From Parafilimonas sp. (GTDB taxonomy: Bacteria; Bacteroidota; Bacteroidia; Chitinophagales; Chitinophagaceae), in assembly GCA_025927795.1 (NCBI GenBank), contig JAICKT010000091.1, positions 1 through 12,582 of the forward strand: a DNA stretch of 12,582 nt. Reading direction: 5' to 3'. The translations under genes were made by a program, and so were the position numbers. Each line of letters begins with the position of its first letter. Position 1 is the stretch's first letter. The notes under the pieces are model-generated. The model saw only the letters and a program-made list of their open reading frames with translations. It was not told the origin of the DNA and ran no database searches. Of the stretch, positions 5,289 through 12,491 are shown in pieces.

Positions 5289-6866
5289 TTATTTATACTG
5301 AGGCATTATTCCTCTTGCTAATTCAACCATTTGTTTTAAACCATCTTCAGGCAAATTACCTTTTTTAAATTCGGCCAAAACATTCGGCAATTTATTTTCC
5401 ATCTCCATTAAAAAATGTTCCTGGAACGGAATTACATTTTTTACTGCAACACTTTGCAATAAGCCCTGCGTTCCAAGATAAATAATTGCCACTTGTTTTT
5501 CTACCGGCATTGGTGAATATTGCGGCTGCTTTAATATTTCCACGTTGCGTGCGCCTTTATCAATTACTAATTTGGTTGCCGCATCTAAATCACCACCAAA
5601 TTTTGAGAAGGCTTCCAATTCACGATACTGTGCCTGGTCAAGTTTTAATGTACCGGCAACTTTTTTCATGGATTTAATCTGCGCATTACCACCTACACGA
5701 CTTACAGAAATACCTACGTTAATCGCAGGGCGAATTCCGGAGTTGAATAAATTACCTTCAAGAAATATCTGTCCATCTGTAATAGAAATTACATTGGTCG
5801 GAATATATGCAGATACGTCGCCGGCTTGAGTTTCGATAATTGGCAATGCAGTTAATGAACCACCGCCTTTTACAAGATGTCTTATGTTATCCGGTAAATC
5901 ATTCATCTGGCTTGCTACTTTATCATTGGTAATAATTTTTGCAGCGCGTTCCAGCAAACGGCTATGCAAATAGAACACATCACCAGGATATGCTTCGCGA
6001 CCAGGAGGTCTTCTTAATAACAATGATACTTCGCGATAAGCAACAGCTTGTTTAGATAAATCATCATAAATAATTAAGGCAGGTCTTCCTGTATCACGGA
6101 AAAATTCTCCAATCGCAGCGCCGGCAAATGGTGCATAGAATTGTTGCGGTGCAGGATCACTTGCAGAAGCAGCAACAATTGTTGTATAAACTAATGCACC
6201 ATTGTCTTCCAGCGTTTTCATAACACCGGCAATAGTTGATGCTTTTTGTCCGATAGCAACATATATACAATAAACAGGTTTGCCTGCTTCGTAAAATTCT
6301 TTTTGGTTGATGATGGTATCAATACAAATAGCAGACTTTCCTGTTTGCCTGTCGCCAATTACCAATTCACGTTGTCCGCGACCGATAGGAATCATTGCAT
6401 CAATTGCCTTAATACCTGTTTGTAAAGGCTCTTTCACCGGCTCGCGATAAATTACACCAGGTGCTTTACGTTCTAAAGGCATTTCAAATAACTCACCGGT
6501 TATTGGACCCTTACCATCAATTGGTTCGCCCAAAGTATTTATTACACGGCCAACCAAACCTTCACCCACTTTAATAGATGCAATTTGTCCTGTGCGCTTT
6601 ACTGTTGCTCCTTCACTTATATCACCCTGATCGCCCATTAATACCACACCCACATTATCTTCCTCAAGGTTAAGTGCAATTGCTCTTACACCATTTTCAA
6701 ATTCTACCAACTCACCACTGCGTACATTATTTAATCCGTAAATGCGTGCAATGCCATCGCCCACCTGTAACACGGTTCCTACTTCTTCAAGGTCAGCACC
6801 AGCATTAAAATTGCTTAACTGCTGTCTTAGTATCGCTGATATTTCATCAGGTCTTATTTCAACCAT
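5289..6866 (-). CDS. atpA: F1 ATP synthase subunit alpha
   Basis: The 525-residue product is the full-length non-catalytic alpha subunit of the F1 hexamer, on the cytosolic face of the inner membrane. The beta-barrel crown is about residues 25-95. The Walker A motif GDRQTGKSAI is at 171-180, and the Walker B-like ALIIYDDLSKQ begins at 263. The signature RRPPGREAYPGDVFYLHSRL runs 285-304, and the arginine finger lies in SVSRVGG (Arg-390, equivalent to E. coli Arg-376). It completes the catalytic sites that lie mostly on beta. The start ATG at 6866 gives the family's standard N-terminus (EIRPDEISAILRQQL). It is the last gene of the operon: a terminator follows and no atpG is present. The 88-base gap to atpH is larger than elsewhere in the F1 part and holds a direct repeat. 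Confidence 0.98.
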   Translation of the reverse strand: MVEIRPDEISAILRQQLSNFNAGADLEEVGTVLQVGDGIARIYGLNNVRSGELVEFENGVRAIALNLEEDNVGVVLMGDQGDISEGATVKRTGQIASIKVGEGLVGRVINTLGEPIDGKGPITGELFEMPLERKAPGVIYREPVKEPLQTGIKAIDAMIPIGRGQRELVIGDRQTGKSAICIDTIINQKEFYEAGKPVYCIYVAIGQKASTIAGVMKTLEDNGALVYTTIVAASASDPAPQQFYAPFAGAAIGEFFRDTGRPALIIYDDLSKQAVAYREVSLLLRRPPGREAYPGDVFYLHSRLLERAAKIITNDKVASQMNDLPDNIRHLVKGGGSLTALPIIETQAGDVSAYIPTNVISITDGQIFLEGNLFNSGIRPAINVGISVSRVGGNAQIKSMKKVAGTLKLDQAQYRELEAFSKFGGDLDAATKLVIDKGARNVEILKQPQYSPMPVEKQVAIIYLGTQGLLQSVAVKNVIPFQEHFLMEMENKLPNVLAEFKKGNLPEDGLKQMVELARGIMPQYK

Positions 6867-6879
6867 AATTAAAGTTTAT

Positions 6880-6904
6880 AGTTTGTAGTTTTCAGTTTGT
6901 AGTT
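6880..6904. repeat. Short tandem repeat between atpH and atpA
   Basis: AGTTTGTAGTT occurs at 6880-6890 and again at 6894-6904 (period 14, separated by TTC). It lies 14-38 bases upstream of the atpA start on the minus strand, where it reads AACTACAAACT twice. It is noncoding; the role is unknown. Confidence 0.7.
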
Positions 6905-6954
6905 GTTGCTGTCAAACTTTAAAATTATTTTTCAATACTCAAATTCCGTTCAAA

Positions 6955-7521
6955 CTATCTTATGTTTTGAACGAATACATTTCTCTCTTTAAACTGTTTG
7001 CTTATATCTTTTAAATCTCTCAACACAGATGCATCAACAAGATTATTATTGAACTCTAAAACAAAACCCCCGATAATATCATCATCTGTTTTTAATTCCA
7101 ATTCTACATGTTCAAGCTTCGCTTCATTTTTTACTTTTGAGACTATTGCATTTTTTAATTCATCACTTATTGCTGTTGCTGTTGTAAGCTTTACTTTATG
7201 AATGCCCTTTATTGCATTGTATTGTTCGATAAAAGCAAAACTAATTTCAGGCATATCGCTTTCACGGCCTTTATTAATCAGCAGCTTTATAAAGGCAAAT
7301 GTTAATACTGAAATACTATTTTTAGTAATCACATCAATGATTGATTGCTTTTTATCTGCATTTACAACAGGGCTACGTAATAAGTTCACAAAATCAGGAT
7401 TGCTTTTGCATATCCGTTGCAAAAACTGCATGTCTTTATATACATCGTCTAATTGATTTGTTTCAGTAGAAAGGTCAATTAGACTTTTTGCATATCGTGA
7501 AGCTAAACGCGGATTAGGCAT
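6955..7521 (-). CDS. atpH: F1 ATP synthase subunit delta (OSCP)
   Basis: The 188-residue protein is the delta subunit that ties the top of the F1 hexamer to the b stalk. The N-terminal helical domain is about residues 1-105, with the typical opening LASRYAKSLIDLS and the LLRSPVVNADKKQSII segment. The C-terminal domain carries KVKLTTATAIS and then the diagnostic DDDIIGGFVLEFNNNLVDAS followed by LRDLKDISKQF. The length is normal. Start ATG 7521 lies 17 bases after the atpF stop, so translation is probably coupled within the transcript. No Shine-Dalgarno sequence is seen. Position between b and alpha agrees with the usual order of the operon. Confidence 0.96.
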   Translation of the reverse strand: MPNPRLASRYAKSLIDLSTETNQLDDVYKDMQFLQRICKSNPDFVNLLRSPVVNADKKQSIIDVITKNSISVLTFAFIKLLINKGRESDMPEISFAFIEQYNAIKGIHKVKLTTATAISDELKNAIVSKVKNEAKLEHVELELKTDDDIIGGFVLEFNNNLVDASVLRDLKDISKQFKERNVFVQNIR

Positions 7522-7538
7522 GATTCAATTCGAATTGG

Positions 7539-8033
7539 CTAATTTAATTTTACTTCATCAGACAATTGCCTGATGTAATCTTCCTGTTTGTTTTTATCAC
7601 TTAATTCTTTGCGCAAAACTTTTTCTGCAACTTCAATAATCAAAGCGCCAACCTGGTTTTTTAAATCGGTTAGTACAGCATTTTTCTGTTGCTGGATGGC
7701 AGATTGTGCATCAGCCAGAATTTTATCGTATTCTGCTTTTGCTTTTTCTTTTGCATCAGCTACCATTTTATCTGCAGTATGTTTTGCATCCTTTAGCATT
7801 CCGGCTCTTTCTTCACGTGCCTGTGCAAGCAAAGATTCATTTTCACTCTTCATCTGCGCCATTTCTGCCTTTATTCTTTCGGCAGATGCTAAAGATTCTG
7901 CAATAGTTTCTTCACGCTTTTTTAAACCGCCTAAAATAGCAGGCCAAGCATATTTTTTAAGAATTAAAAACACCACAAGAAATGCAAGCAGTGTCCAAAT
8001 AATTAAACCTAAAGCTGGTGTAAGTAGTTGCAT
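7539..8033 (-). CDS. atpF: Fo ATP synthase subunit b
   Basis: The 164-residue protein has one N-terminal membrane helix (about residues 5-27, ALGLIIWTLLAFLVVFLIL). A long charged, Ala/Glu/Lys-rich helix fills the rest (EETIAESLASAERIKAEMAQ and onward). It ends in EVAEKVLRKELSDKNKQ, the standard C-terminal segment that contacts delta. It is the peripheral stator stalk, present as a dimer. The ATG at 8033 is fixed by a strong GGAGGG six bases upstream, rare in this phylum. A GC-only palindrome lies just beyond. An ATG seen further upstream at about 8046-8048 is out of frame. The 127-base gap to atpE is the longest within the operon. Confidence 0.96.
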   Translation of the reverse strand: MQLLTPALGLIIWTLLAFLVVFLILKKYAWPAILGGLKKREETIAESLASAERIKAEMAQMKSENESLLAQAREERAGMLKDAKHTADKMVADAKEKAKAEYDKILADAQSAIQQQKNAVLTDLKNQVGALIIEVAEKVLRKELSDKNKQEDYIRQLSDEVKLN

Positions 8034-8039
8034 AAAGAA

Positions 8040-8045
8040 CCCTCC
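8040..8045 (-). promoter_or_regulatory. Strong Shine-Dalgarno sequence for atpF
   Basis: GGAGGG on the minus strand with a six-base spacer (TTCTTT) to the ATG at 8033. No other gene in the window shows a comparable site, which is expected for Bacteroidota, where Shine-Dalgarno use is generally weak. It decides the atpF start and may raise translation of b relative to its neighbours. Confidence 0.65.
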
Positions 8046-8049
8046 ATCA

Positions 8050-8063
8050 TCCGCCGCGGCGGA
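8050..8063. repeat. GC-rich perfect palindrome before atpF
   Basis: TCCGCCGCGGCGGA is a perfect 14-bp inverted repeat whose inner 12 bases are all G or C, within DNA that is otherwise strongly AT-rich. It lies 4 bases upstream of the atpF Shine-Dalgarno sequence. In RNA it could form a five-pair stem with a CGCG loop. It may be a dispersed REP-like repeat or a local translation-control hairpin; the sequence alone does not decide. Confidence 0.7.
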
Positions 8064-8160
8064 AGAGTATTAAAAACTTTTAATTATTTCAAACTGATTC
8101 ATTGCAATTAATTCTATAAAATTTAGAACGTATAAAATTCCCTTTGGAAATTCGGCGCTC

Positions 8161-8412
8161 TTATTTAATGAACATTGCAAGAATACCAACGATAACGCCA
8201 AACAACGCAACACCTTCTACCAGGGCTGCTGTAAGAATCATGTTTGCGCGAATATCGTTCGATGCTTCCGGCTGGCGGGCAATAGCTTCTACTGCGCCTT
8301 TACCAATCTGACCAATACCAATGCCGGCACCTATCGCGGCCAAACCTGCACCAATAGCGCCACCTGCGTTTGCGAAAGGATAGGCACTTAAAATAACAGT
8401 CATTAAATCCAT
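8161..8412 (-). CDS. atpE: Fo ATP synthase subunit c (proteolipid ring)
   Basis: The 83-residue protein is two membrane helices joined by the polar loop ARQPEASNDIR (residues 45-55), the invariant RQPE of subunit c. Helix 1 is Gly/Ala-rich (GAIGAGLAAIGAGIGIGQIG). Helix 2 carries the ion-binding carboxylate Glu-66 in ALVEGVALFG. Copies form the rotating ring in the inner membrane. Gln-35 in helix 1 matches the position used in sodium-binding rings, but the residue after Glu-66 is Gly rather than the Ser/Thr expected for sodium ligation, so proton coupling is more likely. The ATG at 8412 lies 27 bases after the atpB stop. Length and position are normal. Confidence 0.97.
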   Translation of the reverse strand: MDLMTVILSAYPFANAGGAIGAGLAAIGAGIGIGQIGKGAVEAIARQPEASNDIRANMILTAALVEGVALFGVIVGILAMFIK

Positions 8413-8439
8413 AGTTATATTTTTATATTAATTAAAAAT

Positions 8440-9618
8440 TTAAACAAGTAATTTGTCTTCGTAATGGTCAACATCATTATGACCGCCTTCAAAAGCCTGC
8501 CCTATAAATACCGCTGTAAGTGCCGCAAATATATAAGCCTGCAAAAAAGCAACTAATATTTCAATAAAATAAATAAATATTACAAAAGCAACAGACACGG
8601 GTGAAAACCCCCAGCCTGCAGCTACACTTATAGCACCGAAAATAAATATGAGTGATGTAAGGCAAATGATGATAATATGACCTGCGATCATGTTAGCGAA
8701 CAAACGAATACATAATGCAAAAGGCTTTGTAAATATGCCGAGTATTTCTACCGGGATTAAAATAGGTTTAATACCTATAGGTACAGGCGGATTAATAATA
8801 TGCAACCAATAGTGCTTATTGGTGCTAAACATTATAACAATAAAAGAAATTAAGGCAAGTATAAAAGTAAACGCTATGTTGCCTGCAACATTTGCTGTTC
8901 CCGGAATTAAGCCTACAAGACTGTTGATTAAAATGAAAAAGAAAACAGTTAATAAATATGGCAGATATTTCCGGTACTTATTGCCAAGATTTGGTTTTGC
9001 TACTTCATCCTGAACAAAAATAATTACAGGCTCCAGCAAACTTTGCAAACCTTTTGGAGCGGTAGTAACGCCTTCACCTTTTTTATAACGTTTTGCAACG
9101 GAAAGCATCACCCAAACAAGTAATGTAAGTGCGATAATCATTTGCACCACATTGCGTGTTGGAGACAAATCGTACACTTTTATGCTTGGATTAATATTAC
9201 CATTTTCATCAACCGCTACAATTTGCCCGTCGTGATAAACAGCATCATCCAAATGTTGCGCTTCAATTTTTTTATAAGAGATGAGTTCGTAACCCTTATA
9301 AGTATTTTCTCCTGCATTAAATTTTGAAAACATAAATGCAGAAAAACCTTTTTGCGGAGAATAAAGAAATACTGGTAAAGGAACTTTAGCTTCATGTTCA
9401 ACGCCATCACGTGTTTCAAAGGAAAAGAAATGAAATTCGTGTGCATCTAAAACATGACCGAAAATAACTTCGTTCGGATCAAATTCTTTTTTCTCTTCCT
9501 TTTTCGTGCTTTGCTCCGTTTCAGGTAACTGATCCTGACAAAATGCAGAAACCGATAAAAAAAGGGAAAAAATGCTGAAACCCGCTACCAGTAAAGATTT
9601 TACGCTTCTTAAGGTCAT
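8440..9618 (-). CDS. atpB: Fo ATP synthase subunit a, with signal peptide and N-terminal extension
   Basis: The 392-residue product is well over 100 residues longer than the classical a subunit. Residues 1-28 are a signal-peptide-like segment (LLVAGFSIFSLFLSVSAFCQ). Residues 29-155 are a charged, soluble region with FDPNEVIFGHVLDAHEFHFF and PLPVFLYSPQKGF, predicted periplasmic; such an extension is common in Bacteroidota. The membrane part (about 156-380) has the proton-path residues: essential Arg-305 in CIRLFANMIAGH (E. coli Arg-210) and Gln-360 in AFLQAYIFAALTAVFIG (E. coli Gln-252). It forms the two half-channels facing the c ring. It is first in the operon, with a short leader after a TATATTTG promoter box. 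No atpI or atpZ precedes it; the upstream gene is divergent. Confidence 0.97.
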   Translation of the reverse strand: MTLRSVKSLLVAGFSIFSLFLSVSAFCQDQLPETEQSTKKEEKKEFDPNEVIFGHVLDAHEFHFFSFETRDGVEHEAKVPLPVFLYSPQKGFSAFMFSKFNAGENTYKGYELISYKKIEAQHLDDAVYHDGQIVAVDENGNINPSIKVYDLSPTRNVVQMIIALTLLVWVMLSVAKRYKKGEGVTTAPKGLQSLLEPVIIFVQDEVAKPNLGNKYRKYLPYLLTVFFFILINSLVGLIPGTANVAGNIAFTFILALISFIVIMFSTNKHYWLHIINPPVPIGIKPILIPVEILGIFTKPFALCIRLFANMIAGHIIIICLTSLIFIFGAISVAAGWGFSPVSVAFVIFIYFIEILVAFLQAYIFAALTAVFIGQAFEGGHNDVDHYEDKLLV

Positions 9619-9639
9619 AAATGGCCTTTAAATTTTGCG

Positions 9640-9647
9640 CAAATATA
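9640..9647 (-). promoter_or_regulatory. -7 promoter box of the atp operon
   Basis: On the minus strand these bases read TATATTTG, an exact TAnnTTTG match, 21 bases before the atpB ATG at 9618. That leaves a leader of roughly 10-15 bases. The -33 TTG is not at the standard 19-base spacing, so only the -7 half is supported. The remaining divergent gap (9648-9883) is AT-rich, and I see no clear promoter for the plus-strand gene in it. Confidence 0.5.
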
Positions 9648-9883
9648 CAGGGATGAAACTAAATAAAGAAACGAGATTAGAAACTAAAAAAACAGAGCTG
9701 AAAATCAGGTTATATTAATTAGATTTTTTTGCTTCCTGTTCAAATATTTATGTGATCTTTTCAAATAAATATTTCGGCCGATTAACCGCTTTATTCGATT
9801 AAATCAATATATGTTGAAGCGTTATCGTGTCGTTCAAAATATAATTGCTTTTATTTAATTTCAATTCTCCTAATGAACTTTCA

Positions 9884-11260
9884 ATGGCTTTAGATGAGCA
9901 TGAAGATTTGCAGCAACAGTTAAATGAGCTAACGCAGCAATTACAAATCATTCAGCAAAAAGTTTTACAGCTTCAGCAACAATTAAATTCAATAGACTCT
10001 GAAAATAACTCAACTAAAAAATCAAATACTAAAACCGCAACACGTATTTCATCCGAATCAAAAAAATCTTCCTTCGAACATAGTGCTCTTGAAAATTTTA
10101 TAGGCTTAAAAATTATCAATCTCGTTGGAATTATCGTTTTACTTATCGGCATTTCCATTGGCGTTAAATATGCAATTGATAAAAATCTTATAACACCACT
10201 TGCAAGAATTATTTTTGCTTATGCAGCAAGCGCAGGATTGTTTATTCTCTCATTTATACTCAGAAAAAATTATGAAGGTTTTAGTGCAATACTATTTAGT
10301 GGCGCAATGGCTTCTGCTTATTTTACAACATATGGTGCGTTCACTTATTACAATTTATTTTCGCAAGGGCTTTGTTTTATAATCATGGCGATAATTGCCG
10401 TTTACACAGCAATAAAATCACTTGAATATAACAGGCAGGAAATTGCAATTCCCGGTATGGTTGGCGCTTATGCGATTCCGCTTTTGATAAGTTCCAATCA
10501 CGAAAATTATGTACTGCTGTTCAGTTATATTTTGGTGATGAATGCAGGCATTCTATTTATATCATTTAAGCGTTCATGGAAAGTTTTAAACCTGCTCGCA
10601 CTTATAATTACCTGGTGTTTTTTTATTGGCTGGCTTTTTTTCAAATACAATAATGCAAACAGATTTTATGCATTAGTATTTATGACGATTTATTATGTTT
10701 TGTTTTTACTGAGCGCATTTGCGTTTAGTATAACCCGGAAAATAAGATTAGACAGGCGGCAATTGTTGCATGTATTGATAAATAATTTTGCGTTATACGT
10801 TTCACTGCTTTCTATTTTCAATGCATCTTCATCTGATGCAAATGCAGCAATGGTTTCAGCAGGGTGCGGTATTTTTTTTCTTGTTTTAGCTATTGCAGGC
10901 AACAGTTTTTTTCATGAAGAAAAAATGCTTAACCGCATGCATTATACCGAGTCACTTGCATTAAGTGTACTGTTTGTAAGTATTGAATACAGCGGTTTAA
11001 TGATTACGATGTTGTGGACACTAATTGCTGTAATTGTATTTACACTGGGCATCATAACAAAAACGACATGGCCACGGTTAGCGGCAATTTTATTATTGGG
11101 TTTTACGCTTTTAAAATTGATTTTGCTGGATAGTATATCCTTTACCGCCATACAAAAAATTATTGCTTATATAACCATTGGAACGCTCCTGTTAATTCTA
11201 TCTTTTTTCTACCAAAAATTTAAACAGGTTTTGTTTGCAGATGAAGAAAATAAAAAATGA
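9884..11260 (+). CDS. DUF2339 polytopic membrane protein with N-terminal coiled coil
   Basis: From the ATG at 9884 the product is 458 residues. I prefer this start to the TTG at 9845 because the helix-forming sequence begins there. Residues 3-45 are a Gln/Leu-rich coiled coil (LNELTQQLQIIQQKVLQLQQ), followed by a Ser/Lys linker. From about residue 75 there are some 13 membrane helices. The first part is diagnostic of DUF2339: ENFIGLKIINLVGIIVLLIG, ISIGVKYAID, then RIIFAYAASAGLFILSF and AILFSGAMASAYFTTYGAFT. The last helix (YITIGTLLLILSFFYQKFKQ) and charged tail match a normal family end. Many family members are considerably longer, so this looks like a compact version rather than a broken one. 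It would lie in the inner membrane; function is unknown. It is divergent from atpB with no clear functional tie. Confidence 0.85.
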   Translation: MALDEHEDLQQQLNELTQQLQIIQQKVLQLQQQLNSIDSENNSTKKSNTKTATRISSESKKSSFEHSALENFIGLKIINLVGIIVLLIGISIGVKYAIDKNLITPLARIIFAYAASAGLFILSFILRKNYEGFSAILFSGAMASAYFTTYGAFTYYNLFSQGLCFIIMAIIAVYTAIKSLEYNRQEIAIPGMVGAYAIPLLISSNHENYVLLFSYILVMNAGILFISFKRSWKVLNLLALIITWCFFIGWLFFKYNNANRFYALVFMTIYYVLFLLSAFAFSITRKIRLDRRQLLHVLINNFALYVSLLSIFNASSSDANAAMVSAGCGIFFLVLAIAGNSFFHEEKMLNRMHYTESLALSVLFVSIEYSGLMITMLWTLIAVIVFTLGIITKTTWPRLAAILLLGFTLLKLILLDSISFTAIQKIIAYITIGTLLLILSFFYQKFKQVLFADEENKK

Positions 11261-11283
11261 TGTGACATTCACAAATGCGTTTG

Positions 11284-11443
11284 TTTCGCTCCTGCGGAAT
11301 CAATTGTGATTTTTAATTTTTTGCTATCAACTTTTTCGTTGCTGCGAAACTAAGTGGCATAGCTGCGCAATGTTGTAACTATAAAATAAAAAAAGAATTA
11401 AAAGCTCCAGAGAAGTGACAGCGTTTAATGCTACAACGTTTTT
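11284..11443 (+). other. Structured convergent intergenic region (several hairpins, T-run)
   Basis: The gap between two convergent genes contains no credible ORF. Two similar hairpins occur 50 bases apart: TTTCGC-TCCT-GCGGAA (11284-11299) and TTTCGT-TGCT-GCGAAA (11334-11349). Each has a six-pair stem with a tetraloop, and the differences between them keep pairing. A longer stem pairs AATGTTGTA (11369-11377) with TACAACGTT (11432-11440), running into a T-run at 11439-11443. Inside it AGCGT/ATGCT (11420-11424/11428-11432) can also pair. Each stem uses one G-U pair that exists only in plus-strand RNA. This could be the 3' end of the DUF2339 transcript, a small RNA, or degraded dispersed repeats. 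Confidence 0.4.
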
Positions 11444-11459
11444 AAAAATAACTATTGAT

Positions 11460-12410
11460 TTATATAAACGGATTTTTTATTGCTTCATTAAAATCATTCC
11501 ATACTTCTTTTACAATTTCCGCAGCAGGTTTAATATCTTTTATTAAAGCACTTACTTCACCAATTTCTAATTCACCTTCATCTAAATCACCTTCAAGCAT
11601 TCCTCTCTTTGCCCGACCGTGTCCTAAAATTTCTGCAAGTTCTTCTTTTGTTGCACCACGCGCTTCTGCTGCTGCAATCGTTTCAAAAAATTTATTTTTT
11701 AATAAACGCACAGGCACAATTTTTTTTATGCTGAGCATAGTATCGCCTTCTTTACTGTTTACGAGTGCCTGTTTATAATTGATATGGTTTGATGCTTCGT
11801 TACTGCAAACAAAACGGGTTCCCATTTGCACACCTTCTGCGCCTAAAACCATTGCTGCAAGCATTTGTTTGCCTGTTGCAATTCCGCCTGCAGCAATAAC
11901 AGGAATTTTTATCGCTTCTTTTACTGCAGGAACTAAAATCATTGTAGTTGTTTCTTCACGTCCATTATGACCACCTGCTTCAAAACCTTCTGCCACCACT
12001 GCATCGCAACCAGCGTCTTCCGCTTTTTTCGCAAATACACTGCTGCTTACAACATGTACAACTGTAATTCTATGCTGTTTTAAAATGGATGTCCACGTTT
12101 TTGGATTACCTGCACTTGTAAAAACAATTTTTATGTTTTCATCAATTACTGTTTGAATGTGTTGTTCTATATCTGGATATAATAAAGGAATATTTACACC
12201 AAAAGGTTTTGTTGTTGCTGCTTTGCATTTTTGAATATGGAGTTTCAAAACATCAGGATACATACTTCCGCTTCCAATCAAACCCAACGCACCGGCGTTG
12301 CTAACAGCGCTTGCCAATTTCCATCCGCTTGTCCAAACCATGCCGGCTTGTACAATTGGATATTGTGTATTGAAAAGCTTGGTGATGCGGTTGGAGAAAT
12401 TTTCGTTCAT
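11460..12410 (-). CDS. FMN-dependent nitronate monooxygenase / FabK-like flavoprotein
   Basis: The 316-residue protein is a complete TIM-barrel flavoprotein of the 2-nitropropane dioxygenase family. Near the N-terminus is YPIVQAGMVWTSGWKLASAV followed by NAGALGLIGSGS, the first FMN-contact strand. Then come KPFGVNIPLL, FTSAGNPKTW, the active-site loop AEGFEAGGHNG with His-148, the phosphate-binding PVIAAGGIATG (170-180), and GAEGVQMGTRF (190-200). Members either oxidise alkyl nitronates or, as FabK, reduce enoyl-ACP in fatty acid synthesis. The overall pattern (PFGVNIPLL, EGFEAGGHNG, SNHINYKQALV) is close to FabK-type sequences, so the substrate is left open. The start ATG at 12410 begins MNENFSNRITKLF. 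The gene appears monocistronic, convergent with the DUF2339 gene and divergent from the fragment at 12492. Confidence 0.9.
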   Translation of the reverse strand: MNENFSNRITKLFNTQYPIVQAGMVWTSGWKLASAVSNAGALGLIGSGSMYPDVLKLHIQKCKAATTKPFGVNIPLLYPDIEQHIQTVIDENIKIVFTSAGNPKTWTSILKQHRITVVHVVSSSVFAKKAEDAGCDAVVAEGFEAGGHNGREETTTMILVPAVKEAIKIPVIAAGGIATGKQMLAAMVLGAEGVQMGTRFVCSNEASNHINYKQALVNSKEGDTMLSIKKIVPVRLLKNKFFETIAAAEARGATKEELAEILGHGRAKRGMLEGDLDEGELEIGEVSALIKDIKPAAEIVKEVWNDFNEAIKNPFI

Positions 12411-12491
12411 CGTTAAGAATTAATTCGACATTATATAAAACACAATTTAGAAGATAATTGATAAAGTAATTGTAAGGGTTTAAAGCTACTT

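Noticed and set aside
7588..8073. Long open frame of 161 codons on the plus strand opposite atpF
   Set aside because: It is antisense to a certain atpF, Ser/Ala/Phe-rich as expected for the complement of a Lys/Glu/Ala-rich coiled coil, and has no recognisable domain.
8161..8412. Sodium-coupled ATP synthase, suggested by Gln-35 in helix 1 of subunit c
   Set aside because: The position after the ion-binding Glu-66 is Gly, not the Ser/Thr expected for sodium ligation, so proton coupling is more likely.
11260..11459. Short frame on the plus strand near 11325-11418 (contains VAAKLSGIAAQCCNYKIKK)
   Set aside because: It has no upstream start codon after an in-frame stop and coincides with the hairpin region; such readings are typical of spurious ORFs in dispersed repeats.
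11455..11778. 107-codon plus-strand frame opposite the flavoprotein gene
   Set aside because: It lies within the complement of a conserved, complete gene, and its Ser/Pro-rich composition is a shadow effect.
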